This document shows positions 11,807 through 31,969 of a stretch of DNA of 64,000 nucleotides, piece by piece (the stretch's first letter is position 1; the number at the start of each line of letters is the position of its first letter). Location: positions 15,273,001-15,337,000 of the forward strand of contig CM074856.1 of NCBI GenBank assembly GCA_037501455.1. Reading direction: 5' to 3'. The notes beneath the pieces were generated by a model. It did no database searches and had not been told where the DNA came from. It saw only the letters and a program-made list of their open reading frames with translations. Position numbers and translations under genes: made by a program. The stretch is from Lantana camara (Eukaryota > Streptophyta > Magnoliopsida > Lamiales > Verbenaceae).

Positions 11807-12185
11807 GATGAATAATGTGCTTGGCCTTACTCACCCCCAAAAGCTAGCTGTTGAGGGGAGGGTTGCCAAGCCATTATATATTGAGCTCCACATCTTTGAT
11901 TATTCGATATGGGATACTTGACACACCCCCGTCACGCCCAGGGCCGCGGAATGCGGGATAAATTGGAGCGTGAACATTGCAGGAATCGGAACATCTGCAA
12001 GCCGGGAATCGGAACATCCGGCGGGGTGGAGAGACAGGCCTAGAATCGGACCTGCTCTGATACCATGATGAATAATGTGCTTGACCTTACTCACCCCCAA
12101 AAGCTAGCTGTTGAGGGGAGGGTTGCCAAGCCATTATATATTGAGCTCCACATCTTTGATTATTCGATATGGGATACTTGACACA
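11806..12185 (-). mobile_element. TRIM (terminal-repeat retrotransposon in miniature) inside copia gag-pol
   Basis: Two direct repeats of 120 bp (11806-11925 and 12066-12185) differ at one base (gcttggcc against gcttgacc) and enclose 140 bp with no coding content. On the minus strand the repeats begin TGTGTCAAG and end TTCATCA; directly after the 5' copy comes TGGTATCAGAGC (12054-12065), the initiator-tRNA primer site, and before the 3' copy there is a G-run (GACGGGGG). These are the marks of a TRIM, which has no genes and needs enzymes from other elements. It interrupts the copia protease region between VEAIG and CNLVLKSG. I could not find a matching 5-bp target duplication (flanks TTGGA and TGCTA). 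Confidence 0.85.
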
Positions 12186-13160
12186 TCCAATAGCTTCCAC
12201 ATGTGACTGCATCTTGTTTCCCGAATAGATGCATCGTTCACTTCCCACTGGTTCCCGCAGGTTGGTTAATCCCTGCAAGGAATTTGAGATATGGATTGTA
12301 GAACCAGAATCAATCCACCATGTGTTACAATTAACATTAACCATATTTGCTTCATACGTGACAAATAAGGTTAAATTACCTTTATTCTCAAGCCATTTCT
12401 TATACTTGATGCAATCCTTCTTTATATGTCCCTTCTTTTTACAGAAGAAACACTTGGATTCCTTCTTGATATCAGCATTAGGAAGTAATTTCCCCTTCGC
12501 CTTAAACTTGGCATGAGAAGTCCTCTTTCCTTGGGTGGTCACCAATGCACTCTCTCCCATTTCCATAACCAATCGTCCCTCTTCTTGAACACACATGGCC
12601 ATAAGTTCATTAATAGACCATTTTTCCTTATGTGTGTTGTAAGAGATCTTAAATGGGTCGTACTGATTGGGAAGGGTGTTCAGTATGTAGTGCACAAGGA
12701 AAGTTTCAGACATATCAACCTCAAGGTTCTTTAAATGAGCTGTTATATCCCTCATCTTATTGATGTGGTCACGCACACCTTTAACTCCGGTGAGTCTTAA
12801 GTTCGAGAATTTCATTATTAGGGTGCTAGCAAGTGCTTTATCTGAAGTCTCAAACTGTTCATCCAGTGCCTTCAGTAATGCCCTAACATTGTCATGCTTT
12901 TCCACAGAACCACGAATACCAGCAGGAACTTTAGTCTTTATGAACATGACACTAAGTCGGTTAGACCGCTCCCACTGTTCATAAAGATTCTTTTCTGCTT
13001 GAATGCTGGTTTCAGTGATAAGTGGTTTGTCTTTCCGAATAGCATAATCAATGTCCATACACCCTAAATGGAGGAGAACCCCATCCTTCCATATCTTATA
13101 ATTCTCACCATTCAGTTCAGGGATTTCAACATTAAAATCAAAGACACCTACAGGTTTCCT
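12186..13160 (-). pseudogene. Copia gag and start of protease (split by the TRIM)
   Basis: The gag frame is open from at least 13160 (FDFNVEIPELNGENYKIW, upstream of the first methionine at 13058) down to the TRIM. It holds a UBN2-type gag domain (about 13050-12600), a CCHC zinc knuckle CFFCKKKGHIKKDC (near 12440) and the protease start WIDSGSTIHIS (near 12310) with the catalytic D-S-G. I could not fix the true gag start: no in-frame ATG is evident just upstream of 13160. Reading on into the TRIM adds only unrelated residues. Confidence 0.85.
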
Positions 13161-14390
13161 AACTGCAAAATCATATAAACATACTTACTAACTTAAATTG
13201 AGGCAAATAAACTAACTATGATTTACCAATGCAAACCATAAATAAATGAATCAGGTGACATAAAAATTGCCTGTGGACTAAATTTTTAATTAAATAAGAT
13301 TCATTACTTGATGATAGAATTATCGAAAACTTGAGATAATTTCTATCCCTTGATAAAATTATTAAATTCAATTCCACAACCCTGTGGGTAATTGTGAAAG
13401 GGCATTCAATAATTTATCTGATTAACTTAAGGAAGTACCATATTTGATCCTCAATAAACAAATTTTATTCGATTAAAGATGCTGTGGCTAGTCTTTAACA
13501 AAGTAAAATTCAATTGATCGCTGAAAAATCAGTACTTTAAAATATGCACTAATATTAGACATTTAAAATATCATATGTGGTTTTACTTTATCATATAATT
13601 AAATTTAACTAGAGTTGTTGTGGCTAATCTCTAATTAAATAAAATTATACGAACCACTCTAATAATGTCTAATGCATATTCTTTATGATCAATTTTAAAC
13701 TTTATGGGATCATCAACTTTATTAAGTACTTCAAAAACGTGTCTCAAAACTGTGATTATTAACCCCGTATCTAATCACTATATAAAAATTCTACAGCAAT
13801 AAAAATCCCCTAGTTCCATGCGTACATGCCAACCCTTAAATCTCTAATTGAGTTTCCGAATGCACAGGCATGACAGCATTATGCTAGGGAACAGACGTAT
13901 ACAATTATGATTGTGCAAGTAACAAGCCTTCCAATTCATAAACATGAATTTGAGCAGTGAATTACTCACGTTTTCCAAGAACAAACCATCAAAATGTATA
14001 CGTATTTCAAATAATCAAAACTGTAAATGGGTTTGCATGCCATCACAAACTTTGGAGCAATAAATGTCTCCTACTTTTACACGTATGTCATCATAGTGCT
14101 CAAGGATTCTCAAATTGCATGAATATGCTAACGACATATTTCCAAATAAATTTCCGAACACGCACGCATGGCATAAATGGGCTACAAGTCTCCTAATTGC
14201 AAAAGTATCCCAATTGCATAAGTAGTCATGATTTCGGAACAGTGAAACTCGTAACCAAAATTCAATGGCTCCAATATAAAACCGTAATCACGAATTACTC
14301 CAAATTTCGGAAACTAAATCCATGAACAAAATAACAGTAATTTGTTCAATCAATTAGCATATAAACGAGCAAGGCAGAGATATATGGTAT
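13161..14390 (-). other. Untranslated leader of the copia element
   Basis: About 1.2 kb of AT-rich sequence between the primer-binding site and gag, with no convincing coding frame. On the minus strand a GTAAGT near 13190 and a TTTTGCAG near 13160 could form a short leader intron. Such long leaders are common in plant LTR elements. Confidence 0.5.
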
Positions 14391-14402
14391 GCTCTGATAC
14401 CA
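14391..14402 (-). other. Primer-binding site of the copia element
   Basis: TGGTATCAGAGC on the minus strand, two bases inside the 5' LTR, is the standard plant copia primer site complementary to the 3' end of initiator tRNA-Met. Confidence 0.88.
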
Positions 14403-14404
14403 CA

Positions 14405-15222
14405 TGTAAGCATAATCATACGAATTCATAGAATAAACTGAATCATGAATTCACGCAGCGGAAATTTGGATCGAAATACCTCCCGACATTGCTCTTCGTT
14501 TTGCCGATTGAATAACCTATACAATCCAGAAAATCCAATTGTTTGATGACTGGGAAGAACTCCGTCAATGGCTTCAAGTCTTCTCTTTAAAAGAATTCTT
14601 CAAGCCCCCTTTTCTCTTCGGTTCTTCTAAGCACCGAATCCTCACAACCTGATGGATATGGTTTTCTGTATGTGTTCTTTCGTGCTTAGGGACCTTAGAG
14701 TTTCTCTATTATTTATATACCTCACAACCTGATGGATATGGTTTTCTGTATGTGTTCTTTCGTGCTTAGGGACCTTAGAGTTTCTCTATTAAATCTCTTC
14801 GGTTCTTCTAAGCACCGAATCCTCACAACCTGATGGATATGGTTTTCTGTATGTGTTCTTTCGTGCTTAGGGACCTTAGAGTTTCACCTGATGTGGTTTT
14901 CTGTATATGTTCTTTCGTGCTTAGGGACCTTAGAGTTTCACCTGATGGATATGGTTTTTTGTATGTGTTCTTTCGTGCTTAGGGACCTTAGAGTTTGTCT
15001 ATTATTTATATATCGTAACTCCATCAGTTACGATATATCTGTAACAGTTTTCTTTATTTCTTTAGCGGTTTAGTCCCACCGATAAGATTCTAGAGTTAGT
15101 GGGAATTAGTGGGTTAGTGGGGGTTTCTTTATTTACGTCATAATTAGTGGGAAATATAATATTAATAATAAATATTATCTTTATGCAGTTTAGAAATCCC
15201 AACGGACCACAAACTGCCAACA
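14405..15222 (-). repeat. 5' LTR of the copia element, expanded (818 bp)
   Basis: Matches the 489-bp LTR at 7984-8472 at both ends, but holds about 330 extra bp made of tandem copies of a unit (see 14640-15000). It ends at 15222, about 290 bp from the ABCC stop codon at 15509, so ABCC transcripts could read into it. Confidence 0.92.
14640..15000. repeat. Minisatellite within the 5' LTR
   Basis: Five tandem copies of a unit built around GATGGATATGGTTTTCTGTA and TTCGTGCTTAGGGACCTTAG. Spacing varies from about 55 to 100 bp, and some copies carry the preceding TCTTCGGTTCTTCTAAGCACC segment. The partner LTR has no full copy. The pattern suggests slippage or unequal exchange after, or during, insertion. 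Confidence 0.8.
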
Positions 15223-15508
15223 GTTTATGCAGTAAAAAAATTGTTCTTGATTCACTTAAACTAACAAGATAACAACGTTGTTCAACCGTCCTATCCCAAT
15301 AATACATGAAAGTCTTTGTTTTTTCTTCATGGGCTTCTTTTTCCAGTACAAAGTAGTCTACAGCTGCATGAATCTTTCTTAGCTAAACTGGCTATTTTCT
15401 CTAGTTTCACAAATGCACCAACAAAAAATTGAGTTTTTTTTCCTTTCTCTCTCTGTTTTTTCTATTTTTTGATTTTCCATCTAAACCTGGTTAGAAATTA
15501 TCTGCAAT

Positions 15509-24273
<8,765 letters not shown>

Positions 24274-24374
24274 TAATGTTTCCTCTTTCTCAGTCTGAGC
24301 TTTTTAATTATGAATTTATCCCTCTTTTTTGCCACCTTTTCTTATGTGGGAATAATTAGAATTGAATGAATTTT

Positions 24375-25310
24375 TTTTCTTTTCTCTCTTTTGGTTTCTG
24401 TGGTTGAGAAATACACACTAATTTCACACAGGGAGTATGTGAGTGTGTGTGAATGAAAACAAGGAGTAAAGCAAATTAGTTTTATATATATATGCTAAAG
24501 AGACATTATTGTTTATTGTCAGCTTTTAATCAGCAGAGACAGTGATGTGAGGAAGATGGGAGAGATTCACAAAGCAGTACTCACAAGTCACAGCTCTACA
24601 TATATAATAATATAAATGAATTTTAAACTATATATATATATATATTGTTGATAATAATCTATACTATTATATTAAGCAGAGACACATGAAAATAGCTTTT
24701 GTCTGTTGGTGTCCTATTTTTCTTAATTATTTTAATTATTTATTTATTCATTTTATTTTCTTGCATTATTTTCTTTTCTTTTTATTTATTTGATTCTTAG
24801 TTTTTCAATTCTCTCATTTCACTTCAATTTCTTCTCTTTCCTTTTTTATATAGTTTTCTTTTCTCTCTTTTGGTTTCTGTGGTTGAGAAATACACACTAA
24901 TTTCACACAGGGAGTATGTGAGTGTGTGTGAATGAAAACAAGGAGTAAAGCAAATTAGTTTTACATATATATGCTAAGGAGACATTATTGTTTATTGTCA
25001 GCTTTTAATCAGCAGAGACAGTGATATGAGGAAGATGGGGAGAGATTCACAAAGCAGTACTCACAAGTCACAGCTATATATATACTAATATAATTGATAT
25101 ATATATTGTTGATAATAATCTATACTATTATATTAAGTAGAGACACATAAAAATAGCTTTTGTCTGTTGGTGTCCTATTTTTCTTAATTATTTTAATTAT
25201 TTATTTATTCATTTTATTTTCTTTTCTTTTTATTTATTTGCTTCTTAATTTTTCAATTCTCTCATTTCACTTAAATTTCTTCTCTTTCCTTTTTTTATAT
25301 AGTTTTCTAT
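24375..25310. repeat. Tandem duplication upstream of the ABCC gene, about 479-bp unit
   Basis: Two nearly identical units in direct order, about 24375-24855 and 24856-25310, offset by 479 bp. Each contains the phrase GGTTTCTGTGGTTGAGAAAT, a TATA-like run, CAGCAGAGACAGTGAT and a T-rich tail. The second unit has small deletions. Both lie directly upstream of the proposed ABCC start codon at 24273, so the promoter region itself has been doubled. Confidence 0.85.
24478..24494 (-). promoter_or_regulatory. Candidate TATA box of the ABCC gene
   Basis: On the minus strand this reads GCATATATATATAAAAC, about 210 bp before the proposed start codon at 24273. A degraded copy of the same site (tttacatatatatgc) is found in the second unit of the duplication near 24959-24974. 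Confidence 0.35.
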
Positions 25311-25500
25311 TTTTTTCTTGTATTTTTAAAAATTTTAATTAATATGATATTCTTTTATATTAGTTATTTATTATATATAATTTAATCATTATATTAAAAA
25401 TAATTATAGAATTTATATTAATATAAAATTACTTTAAATAATATTATTTTTTTTCTTTTTTTTTTTTTATCAGATTATTATTATTATTTTATTTATACCC
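24658..25500 (+). repeat. Helitron-like non-autonomous AT-rich element (tentative)
   Basis: TCTATACTATTATATTAAGC occurs at 24658 and, as TCTATACTATTATATTAAGT, at 25121. Many plant Helitrons begin with a TC followed by a similar AT-rich run. The downstream AT-rich body (about 25335-25440) shares an extended phrase (ttatattaaaaataattata) with 62860-62945, where a related 5' run occurs at 62654. No CTRRT end with a clear hairpin was found; 'tacccgtaatgagcg' near 25495 might be a decayed one. A MITE of another class is possible. Confidence 0.38.
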
Positions 25501-26620
25501 GTAATGAGCGTCTCAGAATTACTAATAATAATTATGTATATATGTAGCCCAGGTAGGTACATGTGAATTAGCATTCTCTTGGACTATCTATATATATGTT
25601 GATCACGTGATGGTAAGTTATAGGACAAATTTGTATTTTACATTCCTCCATGATTATAAAATAAAATAATAGGAATAAGTTAGGAGAATGTCCATCAATG
25701 TAGAATATACCATTATAATCTAAAGTCTTTTTTTATTTTCTTCAAGATGTCTTTAAAAAAGATATTGTTGGGTAATTATTTTATTATTATTGAGGTAAGT
25801 TACATCCATATCCCTTATAATATTACATATATATAGTGTGTTCTCGTGTTGATATTTATATATCATAAATTGAACATATGAAGCTCTAATACAATCCAAC
25901 GAAGGACATACTTGTTATTCATTAACAAATTATAAATAATAAAAAAGTAATTTCTTAAATTAAGTGAGGTTCATACATATATAAATATACTTAATTGTAA
26001 TTATACAAACCTTAATTTTTTTTATAGTTAAGCTAAATCGCGGGGTCGAGGCTATTACAGGGGTCGTCGAATGCTCTCCTCAACTTTTGTGGTCCTTTAT
26101 AATTTTGTTTTTGTATGAACATCCCATTAAATGATAAGGAAGAGTTCAAATTTCAATTTCGTCTTCTACGTTATTAAAATTTTGGAAATATAGCTGTAAT
26201 TATCCAAATTATTTGTACTCGTTAAGGTAGAAATTTATTTTTATTAGGAAAATTATTAGAATACATATTCAAAAGTTGTAGGAAGCCATGACTTAGGAGT
26301 TAGGTGATGGATGAAAATTTATATAACTCAATAAAGAATGAATTTGAATTAAATTAAAAATATGAGAACTATTTTAAATTTGCATTGAAAATATAAGAGT
26401 GAATATGAATTTTTCTTAATAACAAAATAATTGTGATTAAATTTTGATCAAATTGGATCTGAATTAGAAATTTTCCAATCTTTAAGTATATCCACACACA
26501 CATCCTCTAATTTTTACCATGTGTGTCACTACATCTTCTTGTACTTTTTCTCGGCCAAAAAATGTCGGGCAATATTTCCCACCTATAATGTATGAGTACA
26601 AATACAACAATACCAATATG
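25501..26620. other. AT-rich intergenic DNA, no gene seen
   Basis: I see no coding frame with recognisable content, no RNA gene and no clear repeat in this stretch. Open frames are short and AT-driven. Confidence 0.6.
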
Positions 26621-26800
26621 ACACGTGTACAATGATACAATTTTTTGTTTTTGTTTTTATTTTTTATGTGGGAAGTGTCAGACATGATATTGGATATAAA
26701 ATTATAAATATTCAATACGATACGACAAGATAAAATATTATTTTTCAAAGTATCGGTACACCGGAATTCTTCACACATCATTATCTTTTTCATAAAGTAT
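26620..26800. repeat. Dispersed 150-180 bp repeat, copy at 26.6 kb
   Basis: Contains 'tatgtgggaagtgtcagac', 'acgatacgacaagataaaat' and 'attatttttcaaagtatcgg', the shared phrases of a family also seen at about 29330-29460, 31250-31380, 31970-32150, 32590-32710, 33330-33500 and 62405-62535. Confidence 0.55.
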
Positions 26801-26822
26801 TTTTATCAAAACACTAATCATG

Positions 26823-26929
26823 CTTTTTTTTTTTTTTTTACATACGCACCCTAAGTGGAATTCGGGTCCGAAACATTATCCTTAAAGAATGAATTCATTA
26901 ATTATTTGAACCAATCCCCTTGCTAACAT
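26823..26929 (-). mobile_element. tRNA-derived SINE (Au-like), copy 3
   Basis: On the minus strand: the head GGGGATTGGTTCAAATAATT, the shared GAATTCATTCTTTAAGG middle, a B-box-like GTTTCGGACCCGAA, the tail GTGCGTATGT and a poly-A (poly-T at 26823-26839 on plus). This is the same order as the SINEs at 1222 and 2109. The flanks (ctaatcatg and ctaacatg) suggest a slightly decayed duplication. Confidence 0.62.
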
Positions 26930-27301
26930 GTGAAGATAGACACTAAAAAAGTTGTAGGGTTCAATTAGTCATGCACATTACAAAAATTAGGAGGTATAAT
27001 ATTATGCATTGGCACACATTACCAAAAATAGCTACTAATTAATTACAATTACAAAAATTAGGGGGAATGATTGCACACCAAAAATTGAGGGTTAAGTATA
27101 TAATATATATATGTCTATAAATTAATTAAGGTCTAATCATCCCACTATGAAATGTTTGCTGAAGAAGAGAGGAAAATACACAGCATCTTCTTGCTTGCGG
27201 CATAAAGTGGTGGAAAATATTATCTTTTTGTCGTCTTCCCTAAGTTTTGTGTTTTCTTTTTTACACTAGCTGTTATGCACTAAATTAATATTTATGATTT
27301 A

Positions 27302-27697
27302 GGAGAATTATATCTGATTATCCTGTATTTAAACTTAATTACAATGCAATCCATTATTATTGAAAAAATTATATTTTAGTCTCTAACTTGAAGAATCGTT
27401 TGTGGTTCCTATGGTTCGTTATGTCATTCCAAAAATATCCCTAATTTGTTATTAAAGTCATAATTTGTAGGGATCGTTTTGTTTATATTTGTAAACTTTA
27501 GGGATAATTTTGTAATTTTGATCATATATTCAATGTAACCCTCATAAAATCGTCAGGGGCATAAGTGTATTTTTACAAATTACATTAAGGGACCTCAAAC
27601 CAACCAAGATTTATAGGGATTAAAATGTAATTTTTCGATAATAATAGACTGTGTTGTAATTAGGGCTTAATGCAGGATAGTCATATGTAATTCACCC
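27302..27697. mobile_element. Foldback MITE, Mutator-like, 9-bp target duplication
   Basis: 396 bp with long terminal inverted repeats of about 105 bp: the left arm GGAGAATTATATCTGATT pairs with the right arm read in reverse, GGGTGAATTACATATGAC, and the match continues through 'CATTATTATTGAAAAA'. It is flanked by a perfect 9-bp duplication, TATGATTTA, at 27293-27301 and 27698-27706. Long inverted repeats with a 9-bp duplication are the mark of Mutator-type elements. There is no coding content. Confidence 0.8.
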
Positions 27698-28254
27698 TAT
27701 GATTTATATCCCAACTGATATTTCTTTTCGAGATTAATCGAATTATTAATGTGTGGAATTTTTTCTTTCGATAATAATTACATATTGGTTAGAAACTAAA
27801 ATACGTAGTTTGTCAATAAGTTAGCGTAGTTTTAAATCTCTAAATTACTCTTTATGTTAAAGATAGTTATATATTTTGGATTTAAATACAAAATTTATAA
27901 TTAAATTAAGATTGCGTTCAACCAGTAAATTATATTAATTAACAGGTTTTAGACTACTTATGATATGATAAAATCATTAGTTAACTTTTGATTCAGTCGG
28001 ATTGAACTGCTAATATGGAAAACTCTTCCTTTCCAATTATAATTACATATTTAGAAATTCGAATATGAAACTTTAATTAAACTAGCATAGCGTCGAGTCA
28101 TTAAATATTTGTTCTACGTAGGCACTGTCACAATTTAACAAATTTTAGTGGATTTTTTTTCGAATACTCCGATCATTTTAACCTAAAAACTTAATTATAG
28201 GCCTGACTTTCTTAGAATTATTTCAGTAATTTTTTAGTTTCTTATATTATTATT

Positions 28255-28780
28255 AGGGTTAATCCCGGTTGCCCCCTTGTCCTTTGAGGGGAGTTTTGCA
28301 CTTTCCCCCTTATACTTTGAATTTTAGCATTTACTCCCCTAACCTTTGAAAAATATTACACTTAACCCCTTTAAAAAACTTTGACCATCGATTTCTCTTC
28401 CACCACGACGACCCAAACTTCAAGGCCACCGCCATAGTGTTCCTCTGTCCAATGAGAACAAAGCCCATATCCCAGTCGATCTTATTAGCCGCCAAAAACT
28501 TTGTTGGTCGTGCGTCGTCTTTAATCGATTATTTCTGCTTCGTCGGTTTTCGGATTTTAATTTCGAGACCATTGTTGTGTTCCTTGATTCGAGAGCTTCA
28601 ATTTGATAAATAATATCAACACACTTGAGATCATCTTTATATAGATTTGTTTTGTTAAAGTTTGTTACAAGATGTTAAGTGTGATATTTTTCAAAGATTA
28701 AGAAAGTAAATACTAAAAATCAAAGCACAGGGAAGAAAGTGCAAAACTCCCCAAGGGATAAGGGTGACTGAGATTAGCCC

Positions 28781-28781
<1 letters not shown>
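28255..28781. mobile_element. Foldback Mutator-like element with non-repeat centre (Pack-MULE-like)
   Basis: 527 bp. The left arm (AGGGTTAATCCCGGTTG, then GTTTTGCACTTTCCCCC) pairs with the right arm read in reverse (AGGGCTAATCTCAGTCA, then GTTTTGCACTTTCTTCC). The arms run about 120 bp. The centre, about 28380-28640, is less AT-rich than its surroundings and is not part of the arms. The element sits in or beside an (ATT)n tract, so a 9-bp duplication (attattatt) cannot be told from the microsatellite. The centre may be captured host DNA, but I do not recognise it. Confidence 0.65.
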
Positions 28782-28812
<31 letters not shown>

Positions 28813-29088
28813 TTCTTAGAACCGAATAAATCACTTAATTATTCGAATTTCAAAATATCCCAATGATTTAAATAAATAGTAACTAAAGTAGCCCAAGTAC
28901 ATGAAACAACATGTGAAATTTTCTAAGAAAATATAGGGACATAACAACGGTACATGTCCAAAAGCGATCCTTTTGTCCAATACAAAAGAAGAAATCAAAT
29001 CCAGAAGAAGAATTATTAACAAAACTCAAAATTAATTCATAATAATTTCGCCATCATTAACTTTGGCTAAAAATACAATCACAAAATT

Positions 29089-29139
<51 letters not shown>

Positions 29140-29169
29140 GTGACCCAAAAAGTAGCATGTTCAAGCTGT

Positions 29170-29202
<33 letters not shown>

Positions 29203-29329
29203 GTTCATCAGCAGTCAATATCATGTACCAAAATTAAATTAGATTAGATTAGATTAAATTAAATTAAATTAAATTGTGAGGACATATATATGCATGTTGG
29301 AAAACCATAACCGTTATTTGGGACAGACG

Positions 29330-29460
29330 ATGTACAAACATTTATAAAAATATTATTTTATCATATCGTATAATATCAAAGATCGTATCCGACACTCTTA
29401 ATTCACAAGAAAAAAATAAAATCGTAATCATTATTCATATCGTGCATGTCATATTCATAT
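29330..29460. repeat. Dispersed repeat, copy at 29.3 kb
   Basis: Shares 'aaaatattattttatcatat', 'gtatccgacactcttaattc' and 'catatcgtgcatgtcatatt' with the family described at 31970-32150, in the opposite orientation to that copy. Confidence 0.5.
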
Positions 29461-31119
29461 TTTCACGTCCATATACATCATTGTTTGGGACTATATATTA
29501 GGAGAACATCAGCATCAATCGGAAAACTAGAAGATTGAACTACTTTCTACGGAGGATAATAATGTTTGGCTAATTCTTTGATGGAGGCCCTACGTATGAT
29601 TTTCAATTAGATCAATTTATATGATGAGGTTTGATATGATTATAGATTAACTTTTTTTATTTTCTTTTTTGTTTTAGAATTTGTGAAAAGTTCTTGAACT
29701 CTGAATTACTTCGATTTTAGGATTTTAATTGCGAAAGTCAGTATTATTGAAATGTATCAATTTATGTTATTTTAAATAGAAATAATCCATAATATATGAT
29801 TAAACCAAGATATATTTTCGAATTTTATTTATAAATTTTATTTTTTAGTAATTAGTTATAATTTTATTTTATTTTTGACCAGATTAGTTATAAATTTAGT
29901 TAGTCAATAATATGTTTATTAAAATATTAACATTTCTCAATTAATATTTGCACACATAGAATTTTGGGGTTTGTATTAATTTATTTCAAATTTATTAATT
30001 CTTATCGTAATGTAATTTTGAACAACTTTTAACTTCTCACTCGGGAAGAAAGAAAAGAACTTTAACTTCTCCGTTACCAAAAGAGTCTGCAAACTCTGAT
30101 CCATATCTAAAAATCATGGATTATTTATTGTTACTTGTTATTAATTGTAGATTTGTCGTATAATGTAGTGATTGGATGTTAATTTCTCTATACTGAGGAG
30201 ATCTTAGATTTACAATATTACACGAATACATTCATATATGAAATAGTAATTTTATTAATTAACAATATTGAATAATTTATTTGGCCAACCAAGAAAAGGC
30301 CAAGATCCCAAAACTGAGCCAAAAATTACTAAATTATCATCACCAAAGACATATATACTCATAATTATTTAAATATATACACTAAATTTATGGGTATAGA
30401 TCCAAGAAATTTAACATTTTGTGGTAATCATACAGACAAACAATGCTAACAGTATTTAAAATAATATAGAATTTACATTTTGTACTTTGAATTTTGAATT
30501 ATTCTGACAAAGAAAGTTGTTGGGTGCATGTGGATCGTTATCTTCCCATGTTAGGTAGAGTTCTATGATTCACGTCAAATATATGCAGGATTTTTGTAAA
30601 TTTTCTGAAAAGTTTGTCAGGATTTAATAATTATTGATAATATTAATTTGGCTTTTAAGAAAGATAAAAAAATATAATAAAAAAGATAATTTATGTTATT
30701 TGAATAAAGGGTTTTGAAGACGAGTCACGCCGATTCCCGAGTTAAACAACGTACTCGTATTCGATTCGATTCGATTCTAATCAATTTGATAGTTTTATTT
30801 ATATTTCAAACATTGTGGTGAGCCGAACTTAAATTTCATTGAAATTGTTTATATATAGCTCAAGATTTGTCTTGATTTTTTTCAATGTATGATGTTTTTA
30901 AGTTAATAATAACATAAATAATACATTTCAATGTATGATGTTTTAAAGTTAATAATAACATAAATAATACCAAATACAGTTAATTGTTTTTATTTAATTT
31001 ATGTATTTCAACTAGTTACTTGCTTGTATTTTATAATAATTATAACGGTAAAACAAAATTAAAACATTTAGAATTGCTACATATTGAGAGTTATATATAT
31101 ATTTCTAATCGATAAAGGG

Positions 31120-31153
<34 letters not shown>

Positions 31154-31969
31154 CTACTGCATTATTTATAATTAATTTATTGATATTCATATTTTTTAGG
31201 AAGTAACATATGTCTTACCTAATATCTAAACCGAACTAATGCAATAGACATTTTTATAAATATTATTTTTCATATTTTGTTATATCTGATATTTGTATCG
31301 GATACTTTAAAAAAAATTCAAATCATTATATTTGTATTATTATATTCGGTATCCATCGTTCGCGTGTGACGATAACTCTAAAGTCTAGTCATAAACAACT
31401 TAATTAATTTATTGATAAATAAATGTGGTGCATTTGCATAGAAACTCACTTGATGGTGATGGAGGTGGACAAGAGACTAAGTTATCAAAGATAAACATGC
31501 TTTCTTGCCATAACTAATATTCCAACAATGATAATGAAATCTTTTGGACCCATCTTAGTCACATTGAAGGTTTGTCTTATAATTAATTATAAGACTCAAT
31601 AATTTTCATGATGATGTGCGATATTTGAAAGGTCCATATTACATTTTATAAGTTGTATATAATATAATTTAGTTCTTAGGAATAAATTACCTAATTATAA
31701 TTTAGTGAGTAAATTTATAATTTTATTTTATAAATTTGATCAATAGTACCAAACTAAATTATATTTTCATCCTGGATACTCATCGAATCTGTCAGGTTAC
31801 TAATAAATTATAAACACGTATCGTGTCAGATATATTTTGATCCATTTATTTTATTATACCCTTCATCTTTTAATTAATAAATTTCAATTGAAAATCCTTT
31901 ATAAAATGGATACTTTCCCAGAAAATATTCAAAAAATAGTTTATTTAATTTTTCTGCAATGATATGGAC

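Larger units (their letters stand above)
7984..15222 (-). mobile_element. Ty1/copia LTR retrotransposon, young but frame-broken
   Basis: A complete element on the minus strand, 7239 bp, flanked by a perfect 5-bp target duplication, GTTTA (7979-7983 and 15223-15227). LTRs are 7984-8472 (3' LTR) and 14405-15222 (5' LTR); read on minus they start TGTTGGCAG and end TTATGCTTACA. Next to the 5' LTR is a primer-binding site for initiator tRNA-Met (TGGTATCAGAGC, 14391-14402); next to the 3' LTR is a purine tract (AAGTGGGAGAA, about 8473-8483). The internal order is gag, protease, integrase, reverse transcriptase, RNase H, the copia order. By eye the shared LTR parts differ at only seven or eight positions, which suggests recent insertion, yet pol has several frameshifts and a TRIM insertion, so it is non-autonomous now. 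Confidence 0.93.

Noticed and set aside
14640..15000. CRISPR-like repeat array
   Set aside because: Units are tandem copies without unique spacers and lie inside an LTR.
7984..15222. Possible endogenous virus
   Set aside because: Domain order, LTRs and primer site are those of Ty1/copia; no movement or coat protein is present.
25160..25342. Small hydrophobic protein (F/L/I-rich frame)
   Set aside because: Translation of a T-rich, repeated non-coding stretch.
29102..29202. Structural signal from (TA)n runs
   Set aside because: Simple microsatellites common in AT-rich plant DNA.
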